A stretch of 64,000 nucleotides of DNA from Symbiodinium sp. CCMP2592 (Eukaryota > Sar > Dinophyceae > Suessiales > Symbiodiniaceae). The number at the start of each line of letters is the position of its first letter. Within the stretch, counting starts at the first letter, position 1. The stretch covers positions 58,501 through 122,500 of the forward strand of contig CAJNDT010005915.1 in the NCBI GenBank assembly GCA_905221615.1, in the 5' to 3' direction. Under the pieces are notes generated by a model, which saw only the letters and a program-made list of their open reading frames with translations, was not told the origin of the DNA and ran no database searches. Positions 21,116 to 33,700 of the stretch are shown here, piece after piece. Position numbers and translations under genes: made by a program.

Positions 21116-24100
21116 ATGGCGACCACCGACAAATATGACCGGCAGCTCCGGCTTTGGGGTGCCGCAGCTTCGCGAGCGTCAAAAGGAAGCAAAGCTGAAG
21201 CGTTCTTAGACAGGTGCACATGGACAGCGGGCGCTGATGGATGCCAAGGTGCCTGTTGAGACTCAGACGTCACACCCCGCTCAGTGCGCTGCATCTGCTT
21301 CCTGTTTATGACCCATGACCAGCAAAGCTATGCAGCAGGAAAGTGAATATATCCTGCCGACGAGTCTCGAACGAGCATCCCTTCCACACACTCACCCTTG
21401 CGCGCGCAATACCTTGGTTTCCACTCTCGGGCCATGAGCAACCTGCATCCTATCTGAAGAAGTGCTGGTGCAAGTCCTTGTTGGGCTGTAGGTTTGCATG
21501 CTTGGCTCCTCCGCAATTGCCACGGAGTCCCTCAAGAACTTGGTGCTGCCAGGCATTGATGCTGCGTACGTCAATTCTGAGTGGAGTCACGAGCTGTCGA
21601 GGCATCGGTCAGTTCACCATTGTGGACAATGCAAAGGTAGAGGCCCAGACTCAGTGCACTTCTGCTGAAGAGCAGTCGGCACCCTGACCTTGCTATTGAG
21701 ATCCGGGCCATGTGGCCTTGTTGTCAATGTCGACTCGTGACAGGCTGCAGACCTTGGGCACAATTTCTTTTTGGAGGCGTCAGTGAAGCTCTGGTTCTCT
21801 CGTCTAGAGTCTAGAGTAGGCTCGGAAATCTCAACTTTGCAACAGGAGGCCGATCTGGGCAAACTCCGTTCCGAGGCTCCTGCTCACCTCGGGGATGCAG
21901 GATGCTTGCATAGAAGAGGGATCATGCTGCGTCATACTCATAGAGCTTGGAAGTATCTCAAACAGAGATCACAAGTCTTTCTACTAGAGGTAACGCCGAC
22001 TTGAGGCGGCCTGCAAGTGGCTTCTCGAGATGAATCCCGATGTTCAGGGGCATCTTCCTCACAAGCTTCAGTTGCAGCTCGCAAGACCTGCGCAGACCTG
22101 CGCTTCCCTTGCTAAGGGCTCATGTCGATCAAGATCCAGCAAAGGCTGTGGCGCAAGGAAAGGAATTCTTTCGGTACGGAGCTCGTCGAAGCGGGTCAGA
22201 AAGGGAGGGCCGCTCCAGAATGAGAGTGGCAGAGTGGCAGAGTGGCAGAGGCACTTCTCGCTGGTCATCGCCTGCCAAGTGACAGAGCTCGTGGCAGCTC
22301 AGCTTGGAAGGCTCTGCGAGGCGGCGAGACAGAGACCTTCGCAGGCAATGCCCATGCTTTCAGCTTGGACAGGAGCTGCAGATCCCGCTGGTTCTCATCA
22401 CCTCCCTGGGATTTGTAGGCTCGCTGGGCGTGAGTGAGCGCAGGAGTTGCATGGAATCAGTCAAGCACAGGAAAGATTCGCTTGTTTGTGACCGAGCACT
22501 GTGTCTGCGAGACCAAACCGGACTCCGAGTGCCTCACCGCAAACGTTACGAATGGGTCCTCCACTTGCAGAGACACACAGATCCAGATGCAGCAAGCATA
22601 AATATGAACATCATGTCTGAAGTTGTTTATGCATGCCAGGTTTGGTGATCTGCGTCTCACTGATCCATTTCCAGAGCTCAGGAGGCCTGCACGCCTCCGC
22701 GTGTCCAGAATGGTACACACCAACCGCCAGGTTTGCCAAACCGTCTGGTGTCGTGCTGTTTGCAAAGCATTGTGTGCACCTTGTTTTTACGTTTTTGCAT
22801 GGCCAGAGAGCCTTGCGATAAGTCAAGGCATTCCACGTCCAGGCCGCTGGTTCACCCGGTGTGCAAATAACCCTTATCTTCAACAGTGCTCTTGGTAACG
22901 ACACCTTAACTTGAAATCCTGGTTCTAGCCAGTCGCAGCGGTTTGAAGATGCTTCTGTTGTCGGGCATCACGGTGTCACAGCGGGAGTCGGTCGGAAGTC
23001 GTCCGAGTTCAAGAAAGACAGAGAGCTGTCGCAACGTGGTTTCGTTCACCGGAGGTGGAGAAGTGAGTGGGGAGTTTGGTCAAGCGGTGGGAGCAGAGCG
23101 AAGAGTGCGGTGCAAGCAGCGCAGGATCAGGCCTCCTGCTTCCGACAGTGTTGAGAGAAGAACGTGCCGTAACCAGCACGAAGCCTTGGACACGACCTAT
23201 TCAACATTCAATGTATATTCATTGTTCATGAAAATTTCTCTCGAAGTGTGGCTGTTCAAAACCTGCTGCTTAACGCTCCGCAGCTGATGGAACGTCGGCG
23301 CGGCGAACCAAGAAGTCATTTGAGCCAGGAAGCTGCCGTTGAAATCTGTCGGCCGTTGGTCGTTGAAGCCGTTGAAGCAGACTTGGTCATGCGGTGGAGT
23401 GACAGGCTTGGAATTGTACTGCTTGGATGTTGTTCAGGTTTGCCGACTCGATTGACTTTGCCCAGACCTGAGAAGCTTTCACCTGGGAAGTTGCGCAACT
23501 CCAATGTCTTGAATCAGATGAACGAAGGCTAGCTTGAATGACACCGAGCATGCCCATGTGCCTACAACTCAGCATGCTCTTCTGCAACTAGGCAACTTCG
23601 TTCCCCTGTGCGGCACTGTAGGCCATATGTTGTTATTCTCATCCGAGCGCTTGACTCATGGAGGACGGCAGCTTCTTGGACCGTGTTCATGACTTGCAAA
23701 CTTTGTGCGAGCCGGCAGTCCGCAGGAAACGATCTGAGGGCAGGACGTTGCCCAAAACTTCTCCGGAGAAGGCATCTGAACTGACGAAGACCATCCTCGA
23801 TAGCAGCCACGGCAGAGCAGGGAGGGAGCGCACCCCTGGCCCGAGGACGAATTCAAAGACATTGCACCGGCCCAAGATCCAAAAAGCTCGGAGCACGTCG
23901 TATTCCTTTCGAGATCGCAAAGGCCTCCGTAAACTCGGCAGGTGTTGAAGATGAGGCGCAGTCAACAAGAGGTCAACTTTGACGAGGCGGTGCTTTCACG
24001 ACGCTCACTCGTCCAGAATCCAAATTCACCGCAATAGATGGACCGTATTGTAAGGCTCTCGCGAATGCGTACAAGGTACCGCTTTCTGGCATGTGCATGT

Positions 24101-27100
24101 ATGGTGGCTGTGCACATGAGATTCTATGCAACGGCCCGAAACAGTTGTCATGCAGGCTTGGATGCCCTACGTGATTCCAGATGCCGCGCAGCAGGCCACC
24201 CCATTCCATGTTCGACCGGGGACTCATTGAAGCCCAGGCCCCATGCTTGTGCAGGTACATGCTGAACATGCAAAGTTTTGACAGTTCCGGATGCCATGCA
24301 TGTTTAACGGCACAAACGAAGTTCTCAAAGAGTGCTGCTGGATCTGGAGGACGTACACATACGTACACTCTCTGACTCTCACTCGAGTCTCACAGCCCCA
24401 TTCGGCTTGACGCGTGAAATGCTTTGCTGTCAAGTTGCGCACAGCACCACCAATCCGACGTCACGATACATCATCCTCACGTATCATCTCCAGTCACAGA
24501 TGGTGGGCATCACCGATTCTCGCCTTGCACAGACTCTTTCTGCCATGCACGCCACCCAGCCTGATGCACAGCAGCACCGCTCCCCCATGGCCTAGACCGG
24601 AAACGTTGGCGGGGACTGCCTGTTCGCATGCTGCTGTGTAGCTCGTGACACGAGCATTGTTGGTAGAAGTCGGCACCCATGCTGCTTTCCAGCTTGACCC
24701 GGGTTCGCAGGTCCTGTCACACGTTGCGAACGCCTCGAAGAGCGACTTCTGGATCGTTGCCAGAGCAGTCGCTTGTCGAGATTCAGCATGTTACATAAGC
24801 ATGGCAGATGCTTTTTCACTTGGTTGTGTGCCTTTGCGCGCTTCCAGGTGTCGCAGTTCGTACGAGACTGTGGAAAGCTACCCCTTGCTGGAAGCCTGCC
24901 AGATATGACGGCCTGGTGCTTTGCATTCTTTCGCCGAGCTTTGGCAACTTCGCTGTTTTGCAAGTCTGCGCAGCCAGAGGGAGATGCTCAGCAAAAACAG
25001 CTAGCTACGCAGGAGAATAGAAGGACCCGTCTGGATAACTCATGTAGAAAAGGAGGATCCCCAAGTGATTGGAGACCGAGGCCAGTACAGACATGTTCAT
25101 CAAGCTGCAGGACTTAACACATCTCCGCTTTGTTTGCACATCGGCCTTGCCGCCGTCGCCACACTGTTCATCCAACCTCCTTCATGCTGCATCTCGGTTC
25201 AGTCAGAGAGCAGAAACCCCGATATTGACAAACGTGAAGGCTGATGGTGGACATTTCCGCAGGCAATCACCAGCCAAACAACCCACAGCATGTTGTATCA
25301 AAAATTACCTAGAGACTGTCTGCATGTCGCTGGGCTACCTTCCGAGGACAGCAACGGGCGGGGAAGCTCAAGCAATTTTCGCATGAAAGCTTTCGTTGAC
25401 TCTTTCAGGCCCGCCACTCCCTCGCTTGCGTGCCCCGGATGCCTGCTCCGAGACCACACCCTCGTTGAAGGCAGAGTTGCGCCATCGAGTACTGTGTTCG
25501 CATTTCCAGGCTTCGAGATGTTGGTGTGATCAGCGCTGAGATGCAGAGGCTCCATGCATCGCAAGTGTCTATGCCTTGAGCCGACAGGTGATGGCACGAG
25601 AATCCGAAGATATGGAGCCTGGTCTAGCCAGGCCAGTGCTGGGCTCATCGCCAACCCAGCAAGCTACGCTGAAATTGCACCCTGGCTCTGTGGCTCTGGG
25701 ACAGGCTGGAAGACTCCGAGGTGCACGTCGAACTTTTCAGGACGCGCGCGGCGGCCTACGTGCACAGGACAGTTCATCTGCTTTCGGCCTTGAGCCGGGA
25801 GCCCGGATTGCAGTGCTTCTACCTGTCTGTTACCACTCCAATGTCAGGTCTTGGTTGTTTGCAGCAGCATCGCAGGCGAACGAAGTGGTGAACCAAGGCC
25901 GGCGGCAGGGGGAGTTTGCACCTTGAGCTTAGTTGATCAATTGGTCCCTGACTTCGATATCTTCTCTGCCGAGCACACCTCCCAGCGAGCAAATAACAGG
26001 CAAATGCACCCTAAATGAGGACAAACGGATTGGGCTGTTGCATGACTTGCTGCTGACCATTGCTTTTGGCAGGTCTTTCGGACGGTGGCCCTTTCCTCAT
26101 CCCGATTCTCTTCATGGGAGGCTACGACGTCTAGGATTTTTCGGTGTGGACATCCGCCAATTCGGCTGCAGGCTTGGCCTCCTCCTTAAATCCTTGCACG
26201 GCGGCCTCCTTGCCTGCGGCAGCGGCTTCCGTTGCAGCACTGTCCAGGCTTTGCAAGCTTTGCAAGCTCATGCCATGCCATGCACTCAGAATTCGCCACG
26301 CCGCCGACACAGGCGGCAGTCCCCAGTGCTGCAGGCCCTTGCATACACTGCAGGCCGGATCGCTTCTTGACTTCATGTATCGAAGCCTCGCCCCTTTCGC
26401 TTGTCCGTCGAGAACACTCGTTTATGGATCTTCCTGAATGTCAGTCCCTCTACTGGTAGCATCCGCGAACCTATCCTGGTTGATTCTACCAGAGTTTCAA
26501 ACCATCTGCTCAATCGCACGTGGTTGGTCGACCCTTCTCTTGACAGGTTCTGCAGTGGTCCTGGTGGCCTTGGGAGTTGCCGTTGCCTTTGCCGGCGAAA
26601 GGCATACGCTAGCTGCAAGAGAACTGCGAGTGCTGATTGACGTGCACATCATCTGAAGTGTCACGTCGCAACAGGCTGCCTTTGGGCGAAGGCATGGAAC
26701 TTGTTGGATGCAATCCCTGCGCTGTGCATCTCGGCGCCATCCCTGCGTCAGGTATTCTTCCATGGCTCTTTCCAGTCGTCGCGGTAGTAATGGGTCTGAG
26801 TTGCCTGGAAGAAATTACTGACAAACTCTGACTCTTTTGACTCTGATGGCGATGTGCTTGTTCCGAAGTCACGCCGAGGCCTCTTGGAAATCATTCCGCT
26901 GAAGCTCAGTGGAATCCCAGGCGATGGCGCGCCATGCCCGACTGGATTATGCGCTCTTCTCGAGAGCAGGTTTGGGCGAGACGATCGAAGCCGCGCCGCA
27001 GGAGCTGCGCGGATTTCTGCTGGGCATGGCCAGTGCCGCAGGCCACATGCTAACTCGGTAACAATGTGTAACAGTGGTCTGGTGCGGTACTGCTCTTTTG

Positions 27101-27709
27101 CTGACAAAATTTCCCACAAGCACCCCCGGGAGGCTCCTCACCTTGCGCAACACCGGTTGAGAACTGAGTTGGGATGCACCCCGCAGCATGGCGCACAGGT
27201 ATGCAGCAATGCAGTGTGAGAAAGATGTTAGGTTCTGGTCACCACGACGACATACCTTGCTTCTCACTCTGCTGCCGGGCTGCACTCGTTCGCCGGCTGC
27301 GATTGCTGCTTTCCGTGCGTGGAGCATGTTCAAGGTTGGAATGGCGAGTTCTGCGCTTCTGTTGTTTGCTTATGCCTTGGGCTTCTTGGCTCAACTCCTT
27401 TCTGCCCAGTGGCCTCGTCCTCTGAGCTCCGACCGAGGATACAGTGCCCCTCTTGCACTGGTGAGTGTGTCTGCGGGGTTCCTGCCGATCTTCCAGGACG
27501 AGATGCGCTCCTCTTGGCTGTTGGCCCCTGTTCCTCTGTCCATGCTCTGCCTGTCTGCACAGCACAGTCCCGCAGGAAACTGGGCAATGGGGATCCGGGC
27601 CTGAGCTGAAACTCGCATTCGCCCAGCGCGGTTCTGTGACGTCCGCGTCCCTCCGTCCGCCTCCGAGGCAAGAGCGCCACGGGCGTGGTGATCCTGCTCG
27701 CACCTGGGA

Positions 27710-27750
<41 letters not shown>

Positions 27751-30700
27751 TATGAGTGAAGTGAGACAGTGATGGACCATGCCTGTGACGAAGCACAACG
27801 GACTCACTCCAACGGGACCTTTTCAACCCTTGCCATTTTAGGCCGGCTCGTGGCAACTGCTGACGAAGATCCACGACGCTTACGGCCTCGAAGCAGAAGC
27901 TGGCATCTACTTAGCCTCCGGCTGAGTCAGACAAAGGCTTTGATGCCATCCTGTGTTGATGTTGATGTTAGTAGAATCTTTGCAGTTGGCCACAAACGAA
28001 GCTTCAGCAAGAGCTGGTGTTCCTGGCACTCCAAAGAGAGTCACGGCTTAAACGAAACCGAAGCTGCAGGGAGCTCGGACACATGTAGGAGTCGATAATT
28101 GCGGTGCATGAGCTGTGAGCGGGCAACTTCAGCTTGCAGAAAAGTGGTCCCACCCCCATCAGACATGGAACATGATCCATATTCATGACCAACTTCCTCT
28201 GGGGCCGCGACTTGTTTGCGTCGTTATTCGGCAAAAATGGGCCCAGATTCCTCTCGTGGAACAGCGCTTCACCAGAGGCAGGGCCGGTGGCCATTGGAGG
28301 CCTGTGGACCCACACGGCTTGAATCTTCTCGGCACGCCCTTGGTGCTCGGACCTCGCACGTAACTGGGCATGCGAAGCAGAGAGATGCACGGAAGAGGCA
28401 GAGGTTCAAACCGGACAAGTCCGCCTCTGGCCGACATGACGATCGGCTCTGTGAGAACTCTAGTCTGTGTGACAGTGGCAGCGGCCGGCTAACTTGTGCG
28501 AGGCCAAGACTGACATGTACCGATACTCCCTGGATTGTGCCAAGATGAAGGCAATCTACAAACAATGCAAAGTATGAAATTCGGTGCGATACTCCAGCAT
28601 GCAAATATGATGCCATCCAACGAGCCCACGATCAAAACAGCCCCATGTATTTTTGCCCAACAGGATTCATCACCCGAAATAGGGTTTGGGGCAGATTGGG
28701 GCAAGGCCTGGGGAAGGTTCGGGGCCGGTTCCGGCGCGGGTGCCAGAGAGGGTTCCGGAGCAGGTTCTGTGCGGATTTGGGTTTGAAAACGCATTTGGGA
28801 GGTTTCAGCTTTGCTGGTGTTCCTGGCGCTAGTCCACGAAACGAAATCGAGCTCGCGAAGCCTCCGACCAACCCCAAATGCATTTTCCGAGCCTGCTAAG
28901 CGCATCCGGTCCTGGTTTCAACCAATCTGGAGCTCAATGCTGTCACTACGTCCGAAAACGCCGCCACCCTCAAGCTGCTCGAATCAGAATCTTGTGCTCA
29001 ATGCCTGGCCGGGCATGGACCACCCATCTACAGCTCTGTCAGCTTTTCTGGCACCCTATAATCTGAGCCCCACGACAGCCATTCCGCGGTTGGGGATATT
29101 CAATGGGATTATGGGATTATTGTTTTCGAACATACTTTTTGGTTATGGTCTTCTTTCGATTCAATACTACTTCTCTGCAGGAATCGCTTGAAACTGCATT
29201 GGTCGACACTCAGAACCTTCTGAGTCCTGTGGTGCATAGAGAAGAGAAGCAGCATGTCTTGCCATCCAGGTGTTGCTGACAATGGTGCTCCTGCTCCTCC
29301 CCGACGATCGAGCCAAGCCGGAAGCAGTAGCATCCTGAGCAAGCCGAGGGCAAACGCCAGATCTTACACCAGCCAGCCAGTTGAAGGTGCCTGCCCGCAT
29401 CAGCCCTTTGCCCGGTCAGGCTGGTGCATCTGCTCGTATACTCATGTTGATCCGACGCTCCTGGCAGGTGGGAGTGTATGAGTACTCCCCTTTGCGTCTT
29501 CGGGAGGAGGCTGCAGATTGGCAGTAAGTGTCGGGAGGATTTCATGTTGGGCTTTGTGTAAGTGGGTCCGCTCATAAGTGAACGTCACGGCCTGGGCGCT
29601 CGGAGACCGTGGGCGTGAAAGTGGAGGCAGATTGTCCAGCAGCAAGACAGCTGAATAGGTCATACGAGTGTCATAAGCAAGTTGCCAGCACTTACAGACA
29701 GCAGGGCTCAGGTGCAGTCTGCTGCGCAGTCAATGGATTGGCCTGATGTTGGACGACTTCCGCATCTCGCTGAAACGACTTCATGCCCTAGCTTTGCTAA
29801 ATGGGCAGGCTGACTTGATACCGTTTGAAGAAGTCGTCGATGATCTGAACAATGCGGAAGACGCTGCTGCGCACATCGGCAGCATCTTGACGCACTTGGT
29901 CGAGAGGTGCGGCAGCGCGCTCACGCGGAGTGAAGATGACGGAGCAACTGAAGCGGAGCAAGCGGAGCAAGATGAACTTTGCTGGAGCGCCTCTTGTGTG
30001 GTCGAGGCTGAGATGCTACAGTCCTGCTTGATGGCCTTCGCTTGCCTCTTGCCGCCCCTCCGACCCTCAGCCAAAGACGATGCCAAGGACGAAGGGAGTG
30101 GGCGATGTGAGCGTGAGCATAAGCTTGTGCAGCTCCTCTCTAAAGTTGCCTTTGAAATCGATGGGCTCTCTATTTACCTGTTCACTTCTTTGTGCCGCGA
30201 TGGATGTGATCCAAAGCTGCGCTCAGCGCTGGAGGGCTCGGTCGCGTGTTTGCTGCTTTGCATGGTTCGAGCAAGCCGAAGTCCTCTCTCCATCGAAACG
30301 GTGCTGGAGCTTGTGCATGGAGACGCCTTATGGGCGTTTTATGTTGCCAAGGCCGTGATGAACTGGAGAGAGAATGAAGCTGTGCGTGACTCGGAGATCC
30401 TGGCAACGAGCGTACTTGCGGCGGTTCTATCCTTGCACAAGCCTCATCTGGCGTTTCTTCGGGAGAGCACATTGGCTTACAACACGGTACCAATCGATTC
30501 GAGGCACGAAGTGGTGCGACAGCATCGTGCCGAAGTGGCCAGTGCCTTTGCGCACAGCTCCTCTGAGGTGTTCCTGCTTTCCAATTGTGGTACACGCAAG
30601 CTTCTTCCGGAACTGGCATCCTTCTTGGCTTGCATCGCTGGCCCCGGCTCCGTGACATTGGAGTACAGCGAGCAGTTCTGGGAGCTATTTCTTGGCAATC

Positions 30701-33700
30701 TTGACCAGGTTGTCTTCGGAGCATACTGGACAGATTGCGCTGTCCTTTCCATAGCCAACCCACCAAAGCGTCAGCAGTGCGAGTGCTTCCTACAATCAAT
30801 CCTATGCGTTCAGGATCAGCCCTCTCTCCCATCAGCCCTGGCGGTGATTTGTGTTTTGGTGGCGAGTGCCGGCATACTGCCCTGTGAGCCCATCAGTAGC
30901 GGCTTGCAGGATCGCATTCGCGGCTTGCCGGTTGCAAGTTACGCAAAGTTCAGGGCCGCCTTGGAAAGATGGCGTGGTCTTAGTCTTGGATGTGAGAAGC
31001 TCAGGTTCTGGCTGTCGCACGCCCTGCAGTCTCCGCAGGCAGCGCCTACTGAGCTTCATAGCATCCCGCAAGACAGTGTGGAAGACTACGTGATGGCTGA
31101 GCCACTGGGCGTGCGTTATGCTTTCTCTGATGCACCTCGGCATCTATGCTGCCAACTTGATGGCCAGCTTATGTTGGATCCAGTTCGCTCTCCTGCGGGC
31201 CATCTCTTCGAGAGATGGAGTCTCAGTCGTGCCCTCCAAGAGGGCAGCCAGTGTCCTGTTACTGCAGTTCCGCTGAGCTTGAGTGATTGCCGCAGATCGC
31301 CAAGAGTCCGGGCGCAAGTGCTTCGTTGGGTCAGGATGCAAAGAGACTTTGCAGATCAAGCTTATCGGTGTGTCTGTCACGCCATTGCTGAATGCGTCAT
31401 GGGCGCTCCACAAGAGTGCATGTCGATGCTATGACTGCCAGCGGTGGAATTGACTCCTGGTCTGCAGGCGGCGCTGCCTCACGATCTCGGAACGGCCCGT
31501 GAGGGCGCCCCTGCAGCATTTCTCTCTCGTCCTGCGGCTTCCTGCAGCCTTCAGCTGACAGTCAACTGTTTCCATCTTGTCTCAGGTTTCGATATCGACG
31601 GGCCAGGGGCTCAAGCTCCGGACCTGGTGCTAGTTCCGTGCATTCTGTAGGGCCAGGAGAATCTACTGGCAGCTTAGAGTGCTTGGAGAGTGTCTTGAAG
31701 CTGTGCACCATGGAACATCGCCTCTTCGAAGTGCAGCAGACGGGTGGGTACTTGTACCAATGATGTTTGGTCCTGAGCGGAAGGCGACGGGTAGCTTTGG
31801 CCTCGCTCTTCGGCGGCGTGGCCGTGGCGAGTTTTCCAGAAGTGCAGGCCTCAAGAAAGGGCACATTGCCCAGACTCGCCTTTGCGGTCGTGGCTCCGTG
31901 GCTCCCTTGCGGGCTGTGATGTCTCGCCCTGGACTCTAGACTCTCGGCACCGCCTCGGTTTCGATCATAGCATGAGCACTACAAGAATTCTCCGCCCCGG
32001 ACGGCAGTACTTACATGCCCAGGTGATGCCCTATCTGCGAGGACCCTCACCGGCATTTCATTTTCATCCCATCCCGCTTTGGCGTAAAGGCACAGCCGCG
32101 GCCGCATGCGACCAGCCCGCAATCTGCCGCAGGGAGATCCGACTCCGACCTCCTGGCCCCGGCGGACATGATCGCTGCCGCAGGAGCCCACTCGCGGCCC
32201 TTGCAGGCGGAGAGTGCTTCACGTTCTTGAATCTAACGGCTGAGCGATGCGATCAGACGCCTCTGTGCTGTTGCCCGCGTGGGTCAGGTGGCGCTGCAGT
32301 CGGGCAGGCACTGCCGGGGGAGCCGCATGTTGAGACGACGAACGTTCCGGTTAAAAACAAGACAGAGTTTCCCTCGCTCTGATGATCTTCTCAAGCGACC
32401 TCTCTGATGTACGGGCTGTTACAGGCCTGTACTGCGCAGGACACTTCTCCCTTGTAGATGCTTCGCAAAGGTGGGCCGAGCTGGTCTCGCGGCGATATGC
32501 TTCAATGGTCTAGCCAAGCTCGGCTCCATCCCTCCGGCTCCACCAAACACTCCCTCCATCCCCCGTCCCCGTGGTCCACGATCAAACTCACCATCCATTC
32601 AACCCCCGCCTCTCGGTGGATGGAGGGGGTCCAGGGTTATGGTGGTGCATGGAGGGAGCTGCGGATGGAGGCAGTGGACGGACGGGCCTGTTGGATGGAG
32701 GTGTGGATGAAGGGGGGGGGTACGGAGGGAAGGGGTCTGCTGGCGGGAGGGTGCACGTGGATAGGGTGCTGGGGCTCTGGGTGAGTGGGTGATGGATGGA
32801 GGGTTTGGCTGGTGAACTGGACTGGGTGGCTGCATGGATGGGGTTGCGTTGGTCGCGGTTCGGTTTGTCGGTTCGCAGTTCGCGATTCGGGCTTCCCGCT
32901 GTTCATTTTGGTGGACGGTTCGTGACGCTTCAATTCCGGTTTGCGGTTCGGTTCCTCGGTCTTCCTGCACTAAAAACGAAAAAGCATGTCTGTACCAAAC
33001 AGGCTGTCTGCATAAGAAGGCATGTGCCTCTCGATTTACGGTACCTCCTACAGGGATTCCTCTGAAAGGACTGGAGTATAGGAGAGGGCCGTGTCTATCT
33101 TCGCGCAGGGGCAACCATGGTACTTGTACAACATGGCATGTTGAATCGAGTGTTCACGTATTGGGAAGTAAACCCGATGCATGTGTGGCACGTGAAAAAG
33201 GCCTTTGCTTGTGGACTTTTCGGCCACGTGGTGCGCGGATTGCATTGTCATGGCTCCAATACTGGAGGCGTCTTTCCCGCATGAGGCTGAGACGCCCTCG
33301 CTTCTTGAGCTTTGAGTTTGAATAAGGAGATGCAGAAGCTGCGTCCCAGCTGCAAGTTTGCCCGCTGCTCCTAATGTCTTGTCTCAAGCTGAAGGATTCT
33401 CAGTTTCTGATACATTCACCGTGTGGGCTGACTCCATCGTTAAGCTTCTGGTCGAGGTATGGAGATGACGTCGAGTTTGTAACCATGGATGTTTCGAAGT
33501 GGACCCGGAATTCTGGAGATGAAGACATGGATTGGCATCTCGGTGAATATCAGGATCCCGAAATATACCTAAGTTGCGCGTGGTGATCAACAAACATGTC
33601 AAGTAGGGTCAGCGGGGTGGGTAAACTGCTTCCTTCGGATTTCTTGAGGGGTTGTCACAGAAGATGCAAGCAGACGTGCCTCGTGGGCAGCCTGAGCAGG

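Noticed and set aside
27826-27852. GCCATTTTAGG resembling the dinoflagellate spliced leader
   Set aside because: Only the GCCATTTT core matches; the rest differs and it directly precedes an exon as an acceptor tract.
27239-27874. 211-codon ORF on the - strand
   Set aside because: Crosses the AT microsatellite and is Arg/Ser/Gln-rich; overlapping - frames of similar length exist.
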